Source: Ligilactobacillus faecis | GTDB taxonomy: Bacteria > Bacillota > Bacilli > Lactobacillales > Lactobacillaceae | Assembly: GCF_029889745.1 (NCBI RefSeq) | Contig: NZ_CP123639.1 | Coordinates: 1,779,501-1,843,500 of the forward strand | Direction: 5' to 3' | DNA length: 64,000 nucleotides | Made by a program: the position numbers and the translations under genes | In this document: positions 27,903 through 39,600 of the stretch, piece by piece | How the letters are laid out: every line of letters begins with the position of its first letter | Position numbering within the stretch: the stretch's first letter is position 1 | Notes under the pieces: generated by a model | The model's input: only the letters and a program-made list of their open reading frames with translations | Told to the model about the DNA's origin: nothing | Database searches by the model: none

Positions 27903-30900
27903 ATGACAAAAATTCAAGGCTATCAGTTTTCTATCGATATGACTGATAACGGTATGACTAGAAGCTTGCGTACGATTCGGGATGAAGCAAAATTACTTAA
28001 ATCTGCAATGCAAGCTAATTTTGCTGAGATCAGATCTGGTGAAGGGATCATGGCAGCTTATGCTAATAAGGCTGAAGATGCCAAGCGTGCGATCGAAGGG
28101 CAAAGAAACTATATTGAAAGACTGAAAAAGGAACAAGATGGTCTAGATCTGACGACTGAAAAGGGGCGACAAGCCTATATCAAGTTTGAAAATCAGATCA
28201 ACAGCGCTAAGCGAACGATCGCAAACTTGGAGTCACAAGAAAAACAAGCAGCTAATTCGCTTGAATTGCATAGATCAGGTATTTTAAGGCTAAAAGATGC
28301 ACTGGAAACGACCGAAAAAATTAACAAGAACTATGTCGAGCAACTTAAAAATGCAGGGATGAAATATACTGCACAAAAAGCTCAAATTAAAGGACTTATC
28401 GATACTCAAAAAGTTCTGGAGACACAGTTGCAAGCAGAGAAGAAATTGCTTGTACAAGTTGAACAAACATCGGGCAAAGCATCTAAGACTTATCGTGATC
28501 AAGCGATTAAATTATCTGAGCTGTCTAGAAAATACATTGAGAATCAAAGAGAAATTAGCGGATCAAATAAGCTGGTATTAAAGATGAACGATTCGCTACT
28601 CGAATCTAGAGATCGTTTAGTAGCAGTTGGTAAAACAGCAAAAGAAACATTTGGTAATGATTTAAAGAGAGCAGCAGAAGTCACTGGTGCAGCGCTTACT
28701 GGAATTGCTAAGATGTCTTATGAGGGTGCAAAGAAAGCTACCGAAGTATCTAGTCAATATAAAGTTATCTATAATAACCTAGTCACCGGTGGTGAAAGCG
28801 CAGCTGAAGCAACTAAAAAAGTTAAAGAGATGCAGGAAGACGGCGCTAAATATTCTATCAAATATGGTGTTTCTCAAAAAGAGGTTGCAGATGGATATTT
28901 AGAACTCGTTAAGCGCGGTTACAGTTCGAGTCAAGCTCTAGGAGCTATGAATACTGAGTTGCAAGGATCCATTGCATCGGGTGATGATTTTAATGATGTT
29001 GTTAAAGTTGCCAGTGGTACTCTAGAAGCTTTTGGAATGAATGCTAAATCAGCCACTGAAATGACCAAGAACACTAAATTGGCTGTTAATGAGCTAGCTT
29101 ACACAGCAGATACTACTGCTACTGATTTCCATGGAATTGGTAAAGCTATGGAGTATGTAGGCACAACATCACATCAAGCCGGTTTTAAACTTAGTGAGAC
29201 ATCGGCAGCCCTAGGTACTTTGTCTAAGCAAAATATTGACGCAGATAAGGCTTTGGTAAAACTGGCCGCTTGATCAGAAATGATCTTGAAAAATAAATCC
29301 GTTAATTCGGGGAAGACTAAGCTATTGTGATATAATTGACCTAGGATTTTATTAGCTTAGGAGACATACGATAATGGACTATATATTAGTGCTATTAGGC
29401 AAGATTATTGAATCCCAAACATGGTCAAAGTTCTGGGACTTTTGTGGGGATCTGATCATTAATTTCTATGAATATTGTGAAAAGCATAAATTCATAGGAA
29501 TGATAATTTATGGAGTTTTGGCACTTTTAATTGTTTTGTTGTTCAAATTCATACTTATTCCAGTATTTTTAACGATAGTAAAATACGTGTTTGGAACCAT
29601 ATTCGCAATTATCCTATTAGTCGTTATCATAGTAGGTTGGATAATTGATTTGATATTTAAATAGTATGTTGATCCCGAGCCAAGCTATGGGAAAACTCAT
29701 AGAAGGTGTAGAGACTAGAAAAAGTAAGCTAAGAATTAGGCACGTTAGGAAAACGTGCTTTTTTTATGCAGAAATTTCCACGAAGGCGGATGACCCTAAC
29801 GAATAAGACGAGGGCCAAGAGATAGTCCGAACATTATGGAAACATAGTGAATTAGAGGATAAAGAGCCTCTAAGATAACAAATTGGGTACAGGTCTGCGT
29901 AAAGTCATCAATAGTTTGACTGATGCCGTTGAAGCTCAAAAAGCAGCACAAGAAGGTTCGGGTAAGGCTATTGAGACGTATACCAAAAAAATTCAAAAAC
30001 ATAAAGATAAGATTGTTGAATTGGAAGCAGCAGTCAAAAATGGAACTAAGAGTGGAAAAGCAGCTGCTAGCGCCATCAAGAGCCAACAAGATGCTATTCG
30101 GGATCTAGAAGGTGAAGTAGAAACTGCCAAAAATACCAACAATGGATCTGTGTTAGATCAAATTGGTCTTAAACGTTCAGATATCGTTGATTCCAAAGGA
30201 AACTTCAGAGATTTGACTACTATCATGAAAAAGCTGAATGAAGTAACTAAAGGAATGGGTAAAGAAAAGAAGGCAGCCGTCTTTAATTCTTTATTTGGTA
30301 CGACGGGGCAACAATCTGGCGAAATTTTAGCTGAGAATAGTAAGTATTTAGGTGAACTTACCAAAAAGGTTGAAGAGGCCGGCAAAAAAGGCAATTACGT
30401 TCAAGAATTAGCCGCTAAGAATGCTAAGACGGCTGAAAACTCAACTAAACGTTTCAAAGAAGCTTGGAGTGCTCTAGAAATTGAATTTGGTGCTAAACTC
30501 TTACCATATATGACGGACGCCGCCAACCAGCTGACCAAGCTATTTGATCAAAAGGACTTTCAAAACGGAGTTAAGGTAGCAGCTGAAGGTATTGGCAAAG
30601 TTGCCGGTGGTATTTTGCAAGTTGGTAAATTAGCTGTTGAACACACTAAGACTGTTGCTGTTTTTGGTGGTGCCTTGGCTGGTTTATGGGCTGTCAGCAA
30701 GGTTGCTATTTTTATCAAAAAAGTAAAAGAACTCAAATCGCTTTTTGGTAAGAATAAAGCTTTGACAGATGAACAACTTGAAGTGGCTACATTGACAAAA
30801 CAATATCAAAACTTAGCACTTGCAAAAGAACAAGCGAGTGGTGCTTATTCTAATACACCAGTTGCTGGTGGCAGTAGTAAAGCATCTAAAACGTCTAAAG

Positions 30901-33764
30901 TAGCTAATACAGTCTCACAAGTTGGAAATACTGCGCTGGATGTTGGAGATATAGCAGAAACTGCACTAGGCACGACAACCAAGGGTGGTACTATGTCCAA
31001 GGGTGCCAAGATCTTAACTCTTGGTAAATCTATTGGTGCTAAACTGGGTACAGCAATTGGTTTGGGTATTAGTGCGTATGATGTTGGATCATCTATTTAT
31101 AGTGCTGTAAAGTCTAATAAAGCAGAAGCTAAATATCAAGCTGCCGGTAAAACTGCAGGCACGTTGATCGGTGGCGGGATCGGTTTTGCTTTAGGTGGTC
31201 CAGCTGGCGCAGCGATCGGTGCTAGTTTAGGTGATCAGATCGGTGGGTCAAAAGTAGTAAGTAACATAGTTGGTAAGTTCGTAAAATCTTGGAATAAGGC
31301 GATCAAAGGAACGAAGATCAAAGCGCCTAAGATGAGTCAAAAAGAAGCGCATAATGAACTTCTAAAAGAGCAAAAAGATTACTATAAGAAAAAACAAAAG
31401 CAAGACTTAGATGATCTTAAAACGCTCAAAAAGAACGGGCTGATCAGTAACGAAGAGTATAAAAAGCGTGTTGCTGATGCTAAAAAGCATTACAAAGATC
31501 TGGAAAAAACAGCACGGAAGTCAGGATCTGCTCAATCAGCTATCGATAAATATTATGCTATCCAACGGCAAAAGATCGACACGGACTACAACAAGCAAAA
31601 GAAAAAGATCCACGATAAATATGATCTTGAAGTGTTAAATGCACAACAAACTTTTGGAAAGCGGTCTGAACAGTATAAGAAAGCTGTAGCTAAGCGTGAT
31701 AGAGCTTTAGATGAAGCTAGTTCTAAACATAAAAAGAAGATCTATGATCTAAATGTCAAATATGCCACAACTGACATGACAAAAGAAGCTAAAGCGCATG
31801 TAACGTTGACTGGTAAGATCAAGACTGAGTCAGATAAACAAGGTAAGATCTTAGAAAAATTGACAACTAAAAAAGGCAAATTGAGCAATAAGCAGCTGCA
31901 AGATGCTGTCAATGATGCGCAAAAAGAATATCAAAAGGTCTACGATCTATCGACTAAAAAGTTTAATGGCGTAGCTAAAAATGCAGATAAACAGCTTAAT
32001 AAAGTTAGGGATGCAGCTGATCGCCAACGCAAGTCAGCTATCAAAGCGGCTGAAGATCAGTATAAAAAAGTCGTTGAAGCTTCTGAGCGTCAATATCAAG
32101 GTAATTCTAAGTGGGCCAAGGAACAACGCGCACGTGTCAAAGAAGAAGCAGAAAAGCAAAGAGATGCTGCTAAAAACGCTGCTGAAGATCAATATCGAAA
32201 AGTTACAGAAAAAGCTCAAAAGCAACATGATGAGACAGTCGATAAGGCTGATCAACAGTATCAAAAGACTTTAGAATTAGCTAATAAACAACAAAAAGAC
32301 ATTGTCTCACAGGCTAAAGAGCAATCAAAAGGTGTTGTAACGCATGCTGTAAATCAAGCAAATAGCTCGATGGATGCCAACTCAAAGCAAGCTAAAGGAT
32401 CATCAAATATTTTCAGTAGTTTACACAACTTTTTTAACTCGATCGCTAAGCTTTTTGGCAAGGAAGACAAAAGCTCAGCCAAAAAGCAAGACTATAGTTA
32501 TACGCCAGTTACGATGCACGGTGGTTATGCGACTGGTGGTCACGTAAATTACCAAGGTAAAGCGCTTGTTGGTGAAGCTGGACCGGAATTGATCTATCGA
32601 CCATATAGCGGTAAGGTCAGTGTTGCCGGCCAACGTGGACCACAATTCATCGATGTCAACCCAGGCGATCGGATCTTAAACGCCAACGATACAGCCAAGG
32701 TCATGTCTGGCTCGTATGTCGGTAGTTTACCAGGATATGCAACGGGCAATTCATCGCTTGGCGACTTCTTTAAAAAAGTCAGAGATGGCGCAGAAGATAT
32801 CTTTGATGATCTGACAGACGGGGCAACTGAGATCTTAGAAAAGATCACTGATCCTAAAAAGACATTAGAAGATATGACTAAAAAAGTTTTTAATTTGGAT
32901 AGTGTACCTGACGCCGGTCGACTTCTAGTTGATAGTTCAAAAGGGATGGTCAATCAAGTTACTGACGGCTTTGCTGGCATTATCAAAAAGTTGAAAGATC
33001 AGCTTTTTGGAGACGATAGTGGCGGTGGCGGTAGTGCAAGTTCGCCAAACGGTAAGATGAGCAAGAGTGAATTTGCTAAGGTCGCACATCGAGCTGCCGG
33101 CTTGATGCATCAAAAATTATCAGCCAGAGACATCGATCATTTATATTGGCAAGCGTTTGTTGAATCAGGCGTAAATCCTGCGACTGGTGGTGGTTATGAC
33201 GACCATGACGGTACTGGTTTACCAGTTGGGTTGTTTCAGTACAAGTTAGGAACTTGGAATGCTTGGGCTGTCAAAGGTCACAGAAATATTCATTCTGCCT
33301 TAGATCAGATCATGGCAGTCTTGAACGATTCGACTTGGCGCCGGGACTTTGCACCTATAGGCGTTCGGCGTGGTTGGGGTCCACTTGGACATAAGATGAT
33401 GGCAAATGGTGGGCTCGTCACGCAAAATCAGATGGTCGAAGTCGCAGAAGGTAACTTACCTGAAATGGTCGTACCGTTAGATCTCTCTAAGCGTTCAAGG
33501 GCTTATCAGTTAATGCAACAGTCACTTGACTATTTTGCGCAAACTGATAACCGAGCGGGGCACTCGCAAAGTAGTAATGACGATATTATCAAGGATCTAT
33601 CTGCCACTGTTAAAGATCTCAAGAACTTAGTCTCGATGTTATTAAACGTTAACGGTCTACAGCTTGATGCGATCAAGAACGTAAACGGCTACGATAAGAA
33701 CAAAGTTTATCGAGAAATGGCGAGTGATCAACGTATAGCTAATTTTCAACAACTTGGATTGTAG
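27903..33764 (+). CDS. Tape measure protein, interrupted by a group I intron
   Basis: Exons 27903-29252 and 29886-33764 join in frame after removal of 29253-29885 and give 1742 residues. The junction restores DADKA-GTGLRKVINSL, the conserved AGTxLR motif of tape measures. The N-terminal part has coiled coils and the TP901 core domain (KYSIKYGVSQKEVADGYLEL, AFGMNAKSATEMT). Exon 2 holds a Gly-rich hydrophobic segment (GGGIGFALGGPAGAAIGASL) and a long coiled coil with repeated AAEDQY units. The C-terminal part, about residues 1505-1620, resembles a lytic transglycosylase (WQAFVESGVNPATGGGYDDH, GLFQYKLGTWNAW). It sets tail length and probably helps DNA enter the cell. Without splicing only a 456-residue fragment would be made. 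Confidence 0.93.
29328..29336 (+). promoter_or_regulatory. Extended -10 promoter inside the intron
   Basis: TGATATAAT is a perfect extended -10 (TGN plus TATAAT) about 38 bases before the intron gene. No good -35 is present, as is usual for extended -10 promoters. Confidence 0.6.
29374..29664 (+). CDS. Intron-encoded small membrane protein
   Basis: The 96-residue protein has no homing-endonuclease motif (no LAGLIDADG, GIY-YIG or HNH). It has a short amphipathic N-terminal region (WSKFWDFCGDLIINFYEYCE) and two long hydrophobic spans, about residues 42-62 and 66-92 (IFAIILLVVIIVGWIIDLIF). It has its own TAGGAGA ribosome-binding site, an extended -10 promoter upstream and a terminator downstream, all within the intron. 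It may be expressed from the lysogen. Its function is unknown; protection of the host membrane or of lysogeny is only a guess. Confidence 0.8.
   Translation: MDYILVLLGKIIESQTWSKFWDFCGDLIINFYEYCEKHKFIGMIIYGVLALLIVLLFKFILIPVFLTIVKYVFGTIFAIILLVVIIVGWIIDLIFK
29740..29765 (+). terminator. Terminator-like hairpin inside the intron
   Basis: GCACGTT-AGGAA-AACGTGC is a 7-bp hairpin followed by seven T residues. It lies in the P7.1-P7.2 peripheral region and would end the transcript of the intron gene, while late transcripts must read through it. Confidence 0.75.
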
Positions 33765-33772
33765 GTGATAAA

Positions 33773-34639
33773 GTGGAAATTTATGGCAATCACTTTCGCT
33801 ATCCTAAGCTTTGGATCAAGCGAGGTGATGAGGACGAGATAGATATTGAATCTATTACACCCAATTTACGGTATCGCGGAGATGACGAAGATCCGATCGT
33901 AACTAATAGTTACACAACTAACTTAGGGTCTGACGGTAGCTTTTTTACTGGCAGTACGATCGATAAAAATGTGATCAACGCTAAATTTTATTTTAAATTT
34001 GGCGATTGGTGGGACTACAAGCTTGCCAAACACGACATCTATAAATATTTTTCAAGCAAAGATGTTTATCGCTTACGCACTGACGGCGAACCAGGGATCG
34101 TTAAGTATGTGCGAGCTGGAAATTTTACGATCGCACCAATGGAGACGTACTCCAATGTGGCGACGTTTACGATCCCGTTTGATAACCCGAGCGGATATAA
34201 GTACAGCCTAACGACCTCAGACCAGCTTATGCGCTACGATCAAGAAGCATGGCCATTATATGGTGGGAATATCCCAAACGGTGAAGATCCGGCATACCAC
34301 TTCATAGACAAACAGTCATTTAGAGTGTATAACGCCAGCGATATCGCAGTTGATCCATACTTTCAACGCCATGAATTGAATATCATTATGCAACACTTTG
34401 GGCCTGGCTTTAAGTTGATCAATAATACTAATCAAACAAGTTGGACCTATAAAGGGACGCTTGGAAGTAACGATCGCCTTATTTTGGAAGGTATCAATAC
34501 CTTTAAAAATGGGCAGTTAGACAACAATAACACTGATTTTGGTTATATCAAGCTTGAACCAGGCTGGAACGAGTTTTCCGTATCTGGTGCTAACGATCTT
34601 GATATAACCTTTTCTTTTCCCTTTATTTACGTAGGTTAG
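33773..34639 (+). CDS. Distal tail protein (Dit)
   Basis: The 288-residue protein follows the tape measure and starts at GTG 33773. It shows Dit-like features: an N-terminal belt domain (a GSFFTGSTIDKNVINAKFYF segment and KYVRAGNFTIAPMETYSNVA) and a C-terminal galectin-like beta domain. It forms the hexameric hub on which the tail tip is built. Confidence 0.88.
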   Translation: MEIYGNHFRYPKLWIKRGDEDEIDIESITPNLRYRGDDEDPIVTNSYTTNLGSDGSFFTGSTIDKNVINAKFYFKFGDWWDYKLAKHDIYKYFSSKDVYRLRTDGEPGIVKYVRAGNFTIAPMETYSNVATFTIPFDNPSGYKYSLTTSDQLMRYDQEAWPLYGGNIPNGEDPAYHFIDKQSFRVYNASDIAVDPYFQRHELNIIMQHFGPGFKLINNTNQTSWTYKGTLGSNDRLILEGINTFKNGQLDNNNTDFGYIKLEPGWNEFSVSGANDLDITFSFPFIYVG

Positions 34640-34651
34640 GAGCTGAGCTGA

Positions 34652-36682
34652 GTGGATATTTTAAAAGCTTTACAAAATAATAAATTCGTCTATTTTGGCT
34701 TTGATCCAAGTGGTGAGACCAAAAATGATCCGTGGCGTGCGCTACCAAACATCAGCATTTCAAGTGATGCTAAAAATTGGTCAAGTGTGCTCAACTTTCC
34801 TAAATTAGAGGGGCTAAGAGACGGCTTTATTTGTCGCGTTGGTGATGTCTATTATCTATTGGGTACTTTAGCGATGTATAAGACGTCTGATTTTAAGGTC
34901 TTTGAAGCGCTCAACATCGATCTGATCAAACAAGCAAGTGGGTATACAGATATCTGGGCGCCAGAGATGTTTGTAGATAAAGAGGGTAAATATCACATTG
35001 TCTATAGTGCCACCAAGAACGGTCAGCGTGGTATTTATGTTGCCGATTTTGACGTCATAACTGATAAGGTGTCGAATGCCTATCAAACTGTCGATGTTGA
35101 CGTTAAGAGCTCGATCGACCCTAATGTCACATACTTAGACGGTAAGTATTACCTATGGCTCTCAAGTGCTAGACTTTTTGTTTCGGATAATTATCTAGGA
35201 CACTATACCGAGGTCGCCACTAATATCATCAATGATCCAAGCGCTAAATGGTACGAAGCCCCTGAGATGTTGGTTGCAGGTGACTACTTATATCTCTATC
35301 AAGATAAGATCGATAGCCATGTTGAGGGTGTTTCAGACTCGGGATATATGGTCTATCGACGGGCCAAGCGCATCAATCCGATCATTTGGAGCGATGAACG
35401 ACCAGTCAAAGGTTCTTTTAATATGCGACACGGTAGTTTTTTGTATAACGATACGATATTTGTTCGTGAACCTACTTATGAGCTACCGACAAGTAATTTT
35501 GATGAGGTCGTTACTGTTAAAGCGATCGGCATCGAACAGACGATGCCTTTGAACTGTATCTTGTGGTCGACTTTTGCCGTACAATGGGCTCAAAACAGCA
35601 CATATCAACTAACATTTACAGCATTTGATGATGGCAGTGCTAGTTTTAAAATGCTGCTGAGTGCTGAGAGTATTGTCACTTTTGACGATCAACAATATGT
35701 GGTCAAGCAAGTAGCGCCTAATCTACAAGGTTCAACCAGTCAAGTTCAGATCACGGCGACACACATCTATAATGACATTGCAAGAGTTCGTCAGTACGAC
35801 ACACGCAATGGTACACTGACGTATTTGCCACAGGATATTTTGGAGTTCTATCTGGGAGCTAAGAATAATGACAACGTAGGCTATACGTATTCTGTCTATG
35901 GTAGCTTTGACAAGCAACAGATCCAAAACTTAGGTGATTCTAGTGGCAAGGATATGTTAAGCAAGATCTTGAGTACGTGGCCGTCATCGATCATTTACCC
36001 AAACAATAAAGAGATCGGCGTTTATAGCCCAGAGGCATTCAAGAAATCATTTGGGCAACGGATCGATTACCGAAACAATACGCAAGACATCAAAATAACG
36101 ATCGACAGTACTAACTTGAGCAACAAAGTCAAATGCTTTGGTAAGCAAAAAGAAAACAGTACCGACAATGCAAAGGTTGAATATTATTTTCAACCCTTTT
36201 TTGTTGAAGACGAGCAATCTATTAAAGTTTGGGGCGTGCATCCCATGGATAACATCTCTGATGAACGCTTCACAGATAAGCAGAACATGGAAAACTACGC
36301 CCGATCACAACTGCAAAAAGAGCCGATAATCAGCTTAGAAGTTACAGCAAGTACGAACTTCAAACCGATCGCTGGTGAAGTCAGACATTTAACGATCACT
36401 GAAAATGGGTTTGAAACAGATGTAACGCTTATCGGCTATACATGGTACCCGTACAATAAGACACAGGCGACTGTTTTGCAGTATGAGAACTTGCCAGCAA
36501 GTATTTTAAATACGCAGTCGCTGATAAATAATCGGATCAATAACATCAACGAGCTAGCGCAAAAAGCTTTAAATAAAGCGACAACAGCGACAACAACGTA
36601 CTACTCAAAAGACGATCCAACAAAATATAACATGGTGCGTGTTGGTGATATTTGGGTGCGTCCATTAGATGAAGGAGGGTAA
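34652..36682 (+). CDS. Tail-associated protein (Tal) with N-terminal GH43-like propeller
   Basis: This 676-residue protein looks like a fusion. Residues 1-300 resemble a five-bladed beta-propeller of GH43/arabinanase type: ISISSDAKNWSSVLNF, then YTDIWAPEMFVDKEGKYHIV, SSIDPNVTYLDGKYYLWLSS and KWYEAPEMLVAGDYLYLYQD. The Asp of SSIDP and Glu of YEAPEM stand where the family keeps catalytic residues. Residues 310-640 match the prophage tail endopeptidase/Tal core (YVVKQVAPNLQGSTSQVQIT, VKCFGKQKENS, PIAGEVRHLTITENGFETDV). It likely sits at the tail tip and may trim a cell-surface polysaccharide during adsorption. GTG 34652 follows GAGCTGAG. Confidence 0.8.
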   Translation: MDILKALQNNKFVYFGFDPSGETKNDPWRALPNISISSDAKNWSSVLNFPKLEGLRDGFICRVGDVYYLLGTLAMYKTSDFKVFEALNIDLIKQASGYTDIWAPEMFVDKEGKYHIVYSATKNGQRGIYVADFDVITDKVSNAYQTVDVDVKSSIDPNVTYLDGKYYLWLSSARLFVSDNYLGHYTEVATNIINDPSAKWYEAPEMLVAGDYLYLYQDKIDSHVEGVSDSGYMVYRRAKRINPIIWSDERPVKGSFNMRHGSFLYNDTIFVREPTYELPTSNFDEVVTVKAIGIEQTMPLNCILWSTFAVQWAQNSTYQLTFTAFDDGSASFKMLLSAESIVTFDDQQYVVKQVAPNLQGSTSQVQITATHIYNDIARVRQYDTRNGTLTYLPQDILEFYLGAKNNDNVGYTYSVYGSFDKQQIQNLGDSSGKDMLSKILSTWPSSIIYPNNKEIGVYSPEAFKKSFGQRIDYRNNTQDIKITIDSTNLSNKVKCFGKQKENSTDNAKVEYYFQPFFVEDEQSIKVWGVHPMDNISDERFTDKQNMENYARSQLQKEPIISLEVTASTNFKPIAGEVRHLTITENGFETDVTLIGYTWYPYNKTQATVLQYENLPASILNTQSLINNRINNINELAQKALNKATTATTTYYSKDDPTKYNMVRVGDIWVRPLDEGG

Positions 36683-36685
36683 AAC

Positions 36686-39600
36686 TTGAATGAAGTAACA
36701 AATAAACATATCGATCCAGACCCCAATTTAATGGAGAAAGTACCGGCTCAAATGATGATCTACGATGGTAGTAAATGGCTCGAGATCAGCAATCAACAAA
36801 CGATCAACTCGCTCAATGATACGACGGTTGATCTGCAACAAGAAGCAAAAGAAGTCAGAACGTATGTTGATAACGTTGATAGTGACTTCAAAAAAGCTCA
36901 AAAAGCTATCAACGATACGATCGCAACTGAGACCACTCGCTTAGATAAGTCGATTTCAGATGCAAAACTAGACACTAAGTCAGTTAACGATCGTCTGACT
37001 CAGATCAATGCAGATAGTCAAAAGACAATATCTGAGATCCAGACAAATCTGTCTAATATCGATATCAACGTTACAGAGATTGATAAAAAAATAGACAACG
37101 CCACGGCTGAAAGTCAAAAGCTGATCGAAGATCTACAAAAACAAGCAAGCGACTTGAAGTTGAATGTTGCTGATCAATTTGACCAGAAGAGCATTGAAAT
37201 TCAAACGGCAAAACAACAAGCGATCGCTAATGCAGATCAAGCTTTAAAAGAATATCAGACACAAGTTCAAACGCAATTTAGTAGTGTTGACGGTAAGATA
37301 AGTCAAACGGTGCGTAAAACTGATTATGATCAACTCTCAAAGCTCGTTACTGCAAATGAAACAAGATCTATTCAAAACCAAAATGCAATAGAGCTAAAAG
37401 CAGATAAGACAAGTGTTGATGCTGCAAATACTAAGATCACTGATCTTGAGAGCTCATTAAGTGTTGCAAACGATGCGATCAAAGCAAGAGCAAAACAAAC
37501 AGATATTGATAAGCTAACCGATCGGGTCAGTTCGGCCGAAGCTTCTTTAACAGTCAACGCCAACAATATTAGTTTGAAAGCAGATAAAGCAAGTGTCGAT
37601 AACTTAGATCAGCAGGTCAAAAATATTAGTAGCGCGATGCTGACTGTTGATAGTGATCAGATCAAAAGTTTAGTAAATTCAACGAATGCTAACAGTGGTC
37701 AAATAGCAGTTTTGAGTACGCAAACACAGCAAAACAAAGATACGATCAAGACGTTAGCTTCTAAAACTGACTTGGATCTTTTGACAAATACTGTAAATCA
37801 AGCTAAAAGTGAATGGACACAGTCGTCAGATGGTATCAAAGCCAGTATATCGGCTGTCGGTAGCAAGCTTACTAACTTATCTTTTGGAGGCCGAAACTTA
37901 CTCAAGCAATCACAACTTGGTTCAAATTATAAACATGATGCGTGGTATGAGACATTTGGCGGAGTCACTTGGAATAGCGACACAGTTGAGCTTAATATTG
38001 GTGATAAAGACTGCGTACAAATTGAGCAACGTGTATACGATATTGAACCAGATACCGATTATGTGTTTAGCTTTGATCTAAATTACGCTGATGGACAACA
38101 TCTTGATAAGCAAGGGTTCATTTTTTGGGAGTTTACCGCTAATGACTTTAAACAAAATACTAAAGTCTATAAAGATAATTGGAATATTGCTAATATGTCA
38201 AATTTTCCTAATACTCCTGGACGAGTAGGTAAAAAACTTGTGCTCCATACGCAACCTGATACCCATGCGCTCATATTTATGGTCAGATCAGTAAAGGGCG
38301 CAAAACAACCTTTTAGGATCAGTAAAGTCAAGTTTGAAAAAGGTAACGTGGCAACAGATTGGACACCAGCACCTGAAGATATTGATAGTCAATTGAACAG
38401 TGTAAATAACACGTTAACGACATACAAAACTGACTTTGATTTACTTAAAGATGGAATGACCTTAAGAGTAGCTGAGATCAGTAAACTCAATGATCAGATA
38501 AACGGGCTCAAAGTTGGTGGTCGAAACTATTTGCAAGGATCCTTAGATTTTACGTGGCCAACAGGTATTGGTCAAAATAACGTTACTCCTACATTTGAAA
38601 TGCAGGGCGAAACTAAGGTAGCGCATCTAAACAGTCAATACTTTGGTGGTATATACACTAAATGGGGTGGCGCATTTCCAAATGGAGAACTGCAAGTCGG
38701 TGACGATTACACGTTATCGTTTGATGCCAAAGGAACAGGCGTATTTAAAACTGTAAAAAACGAAAGCGAGGCTAGCGACGGATCTTTATCTGGAACTAGT
38801 CTCACTTCAAACTGGAAACGATATAGCGTATCTGGAAAGATCAATAGTCTTAACAAGGCATATGTCATCTATTTTAATGCTGGATATGACGCATACATTA
38901 GACATGTAAAAATTGAAAAGGGCAATAAGCCAACCGACTATACACGAGCCCCGGAGGATATTACCAATGATATCAACAGCAAATATGCTAGTTTAAACGT
39001 CAGAATAGATAGTATCAACTCGACAGTTGCGACGAAGGCCGATAAATCATATGTTGATCAAACAGCAACAAATATAACTAACGTAGTGGCTAATAAAGCT
39101 GATAAAAGTTATGTAGAGCAAACAGCCAAAGCCATTACAAATGTTGTGTCGACTAAGGCAGATACGTCCTACGTAAATCAAAAAGCTGATCAATGGCAAT
39201 TAGCTTTACAAAATGCTCAAAATGATCTATCTGGAAAAATCACGGCCACTAAAAATGATCTATCGACTTTGTACAACTCAGATACTTACAAAGGGATGCA
39301 AAAGATCGTTCAAAATTCTGCTTTTTTACAAAATGCAAATGGATTCACTAGTCAAGTTCAGCAGCTTATCGGCGATCAGCTAAAGCAGGCTAATTTAGTC
39401 TATAACTCGGAGTTTATCGCTGGTACAGATAGTGTGATCGATGGTTGGACGACAAATTTTGGGCTGAAACGTGGTACAAATCGGTATGACAATTATAACG
39501 GCAGTACAACACTTGGGATGGACGCAAGCGGAAATGCTGATGATCGTTGGGTTAACGGATGGTCATCATTTATCGCTGTCGAGCCGGGTGAAACAGTCTC

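Larger units (their letters stand above)
29253..29885 (+). ncRNA. Group I intron in the tape measure gene, 633 nt
   Basis: The 5' exon ends GGCT and pairs with guide GGCC with a U-G at the splice site; ACT before the guide can pair with GGT of the 3' exon (P10). A GATCA-GAAA-TGATC hairpin fits P2. P3 is ATCCGTT/GGCGGAT. P4 pairs CGGG with CCCG; the Q element is GATCCCGAGCCAAGC and the R element GTAGAGACTAGAA. The S element is AAGAGATAGTCCGAAC, and P7 pairs GACTA with TAGTC. P8 is CCCT/AGGG. P9 carries AGAGG/CCTCT. The last base is G (29885). The extra stem between P7 and P3 fits a subgroup IA design. The P5 loop contains the gene at 29374. Confidence 0.93.

Noticed and set aside
27903-29273. 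Tape measure as a frameshifted pseudogene or as two genes
   Set aside because: The interruption has full group I intron structure with exact in-frame exon ends, and the downstream frame has no ribosome-binding site.
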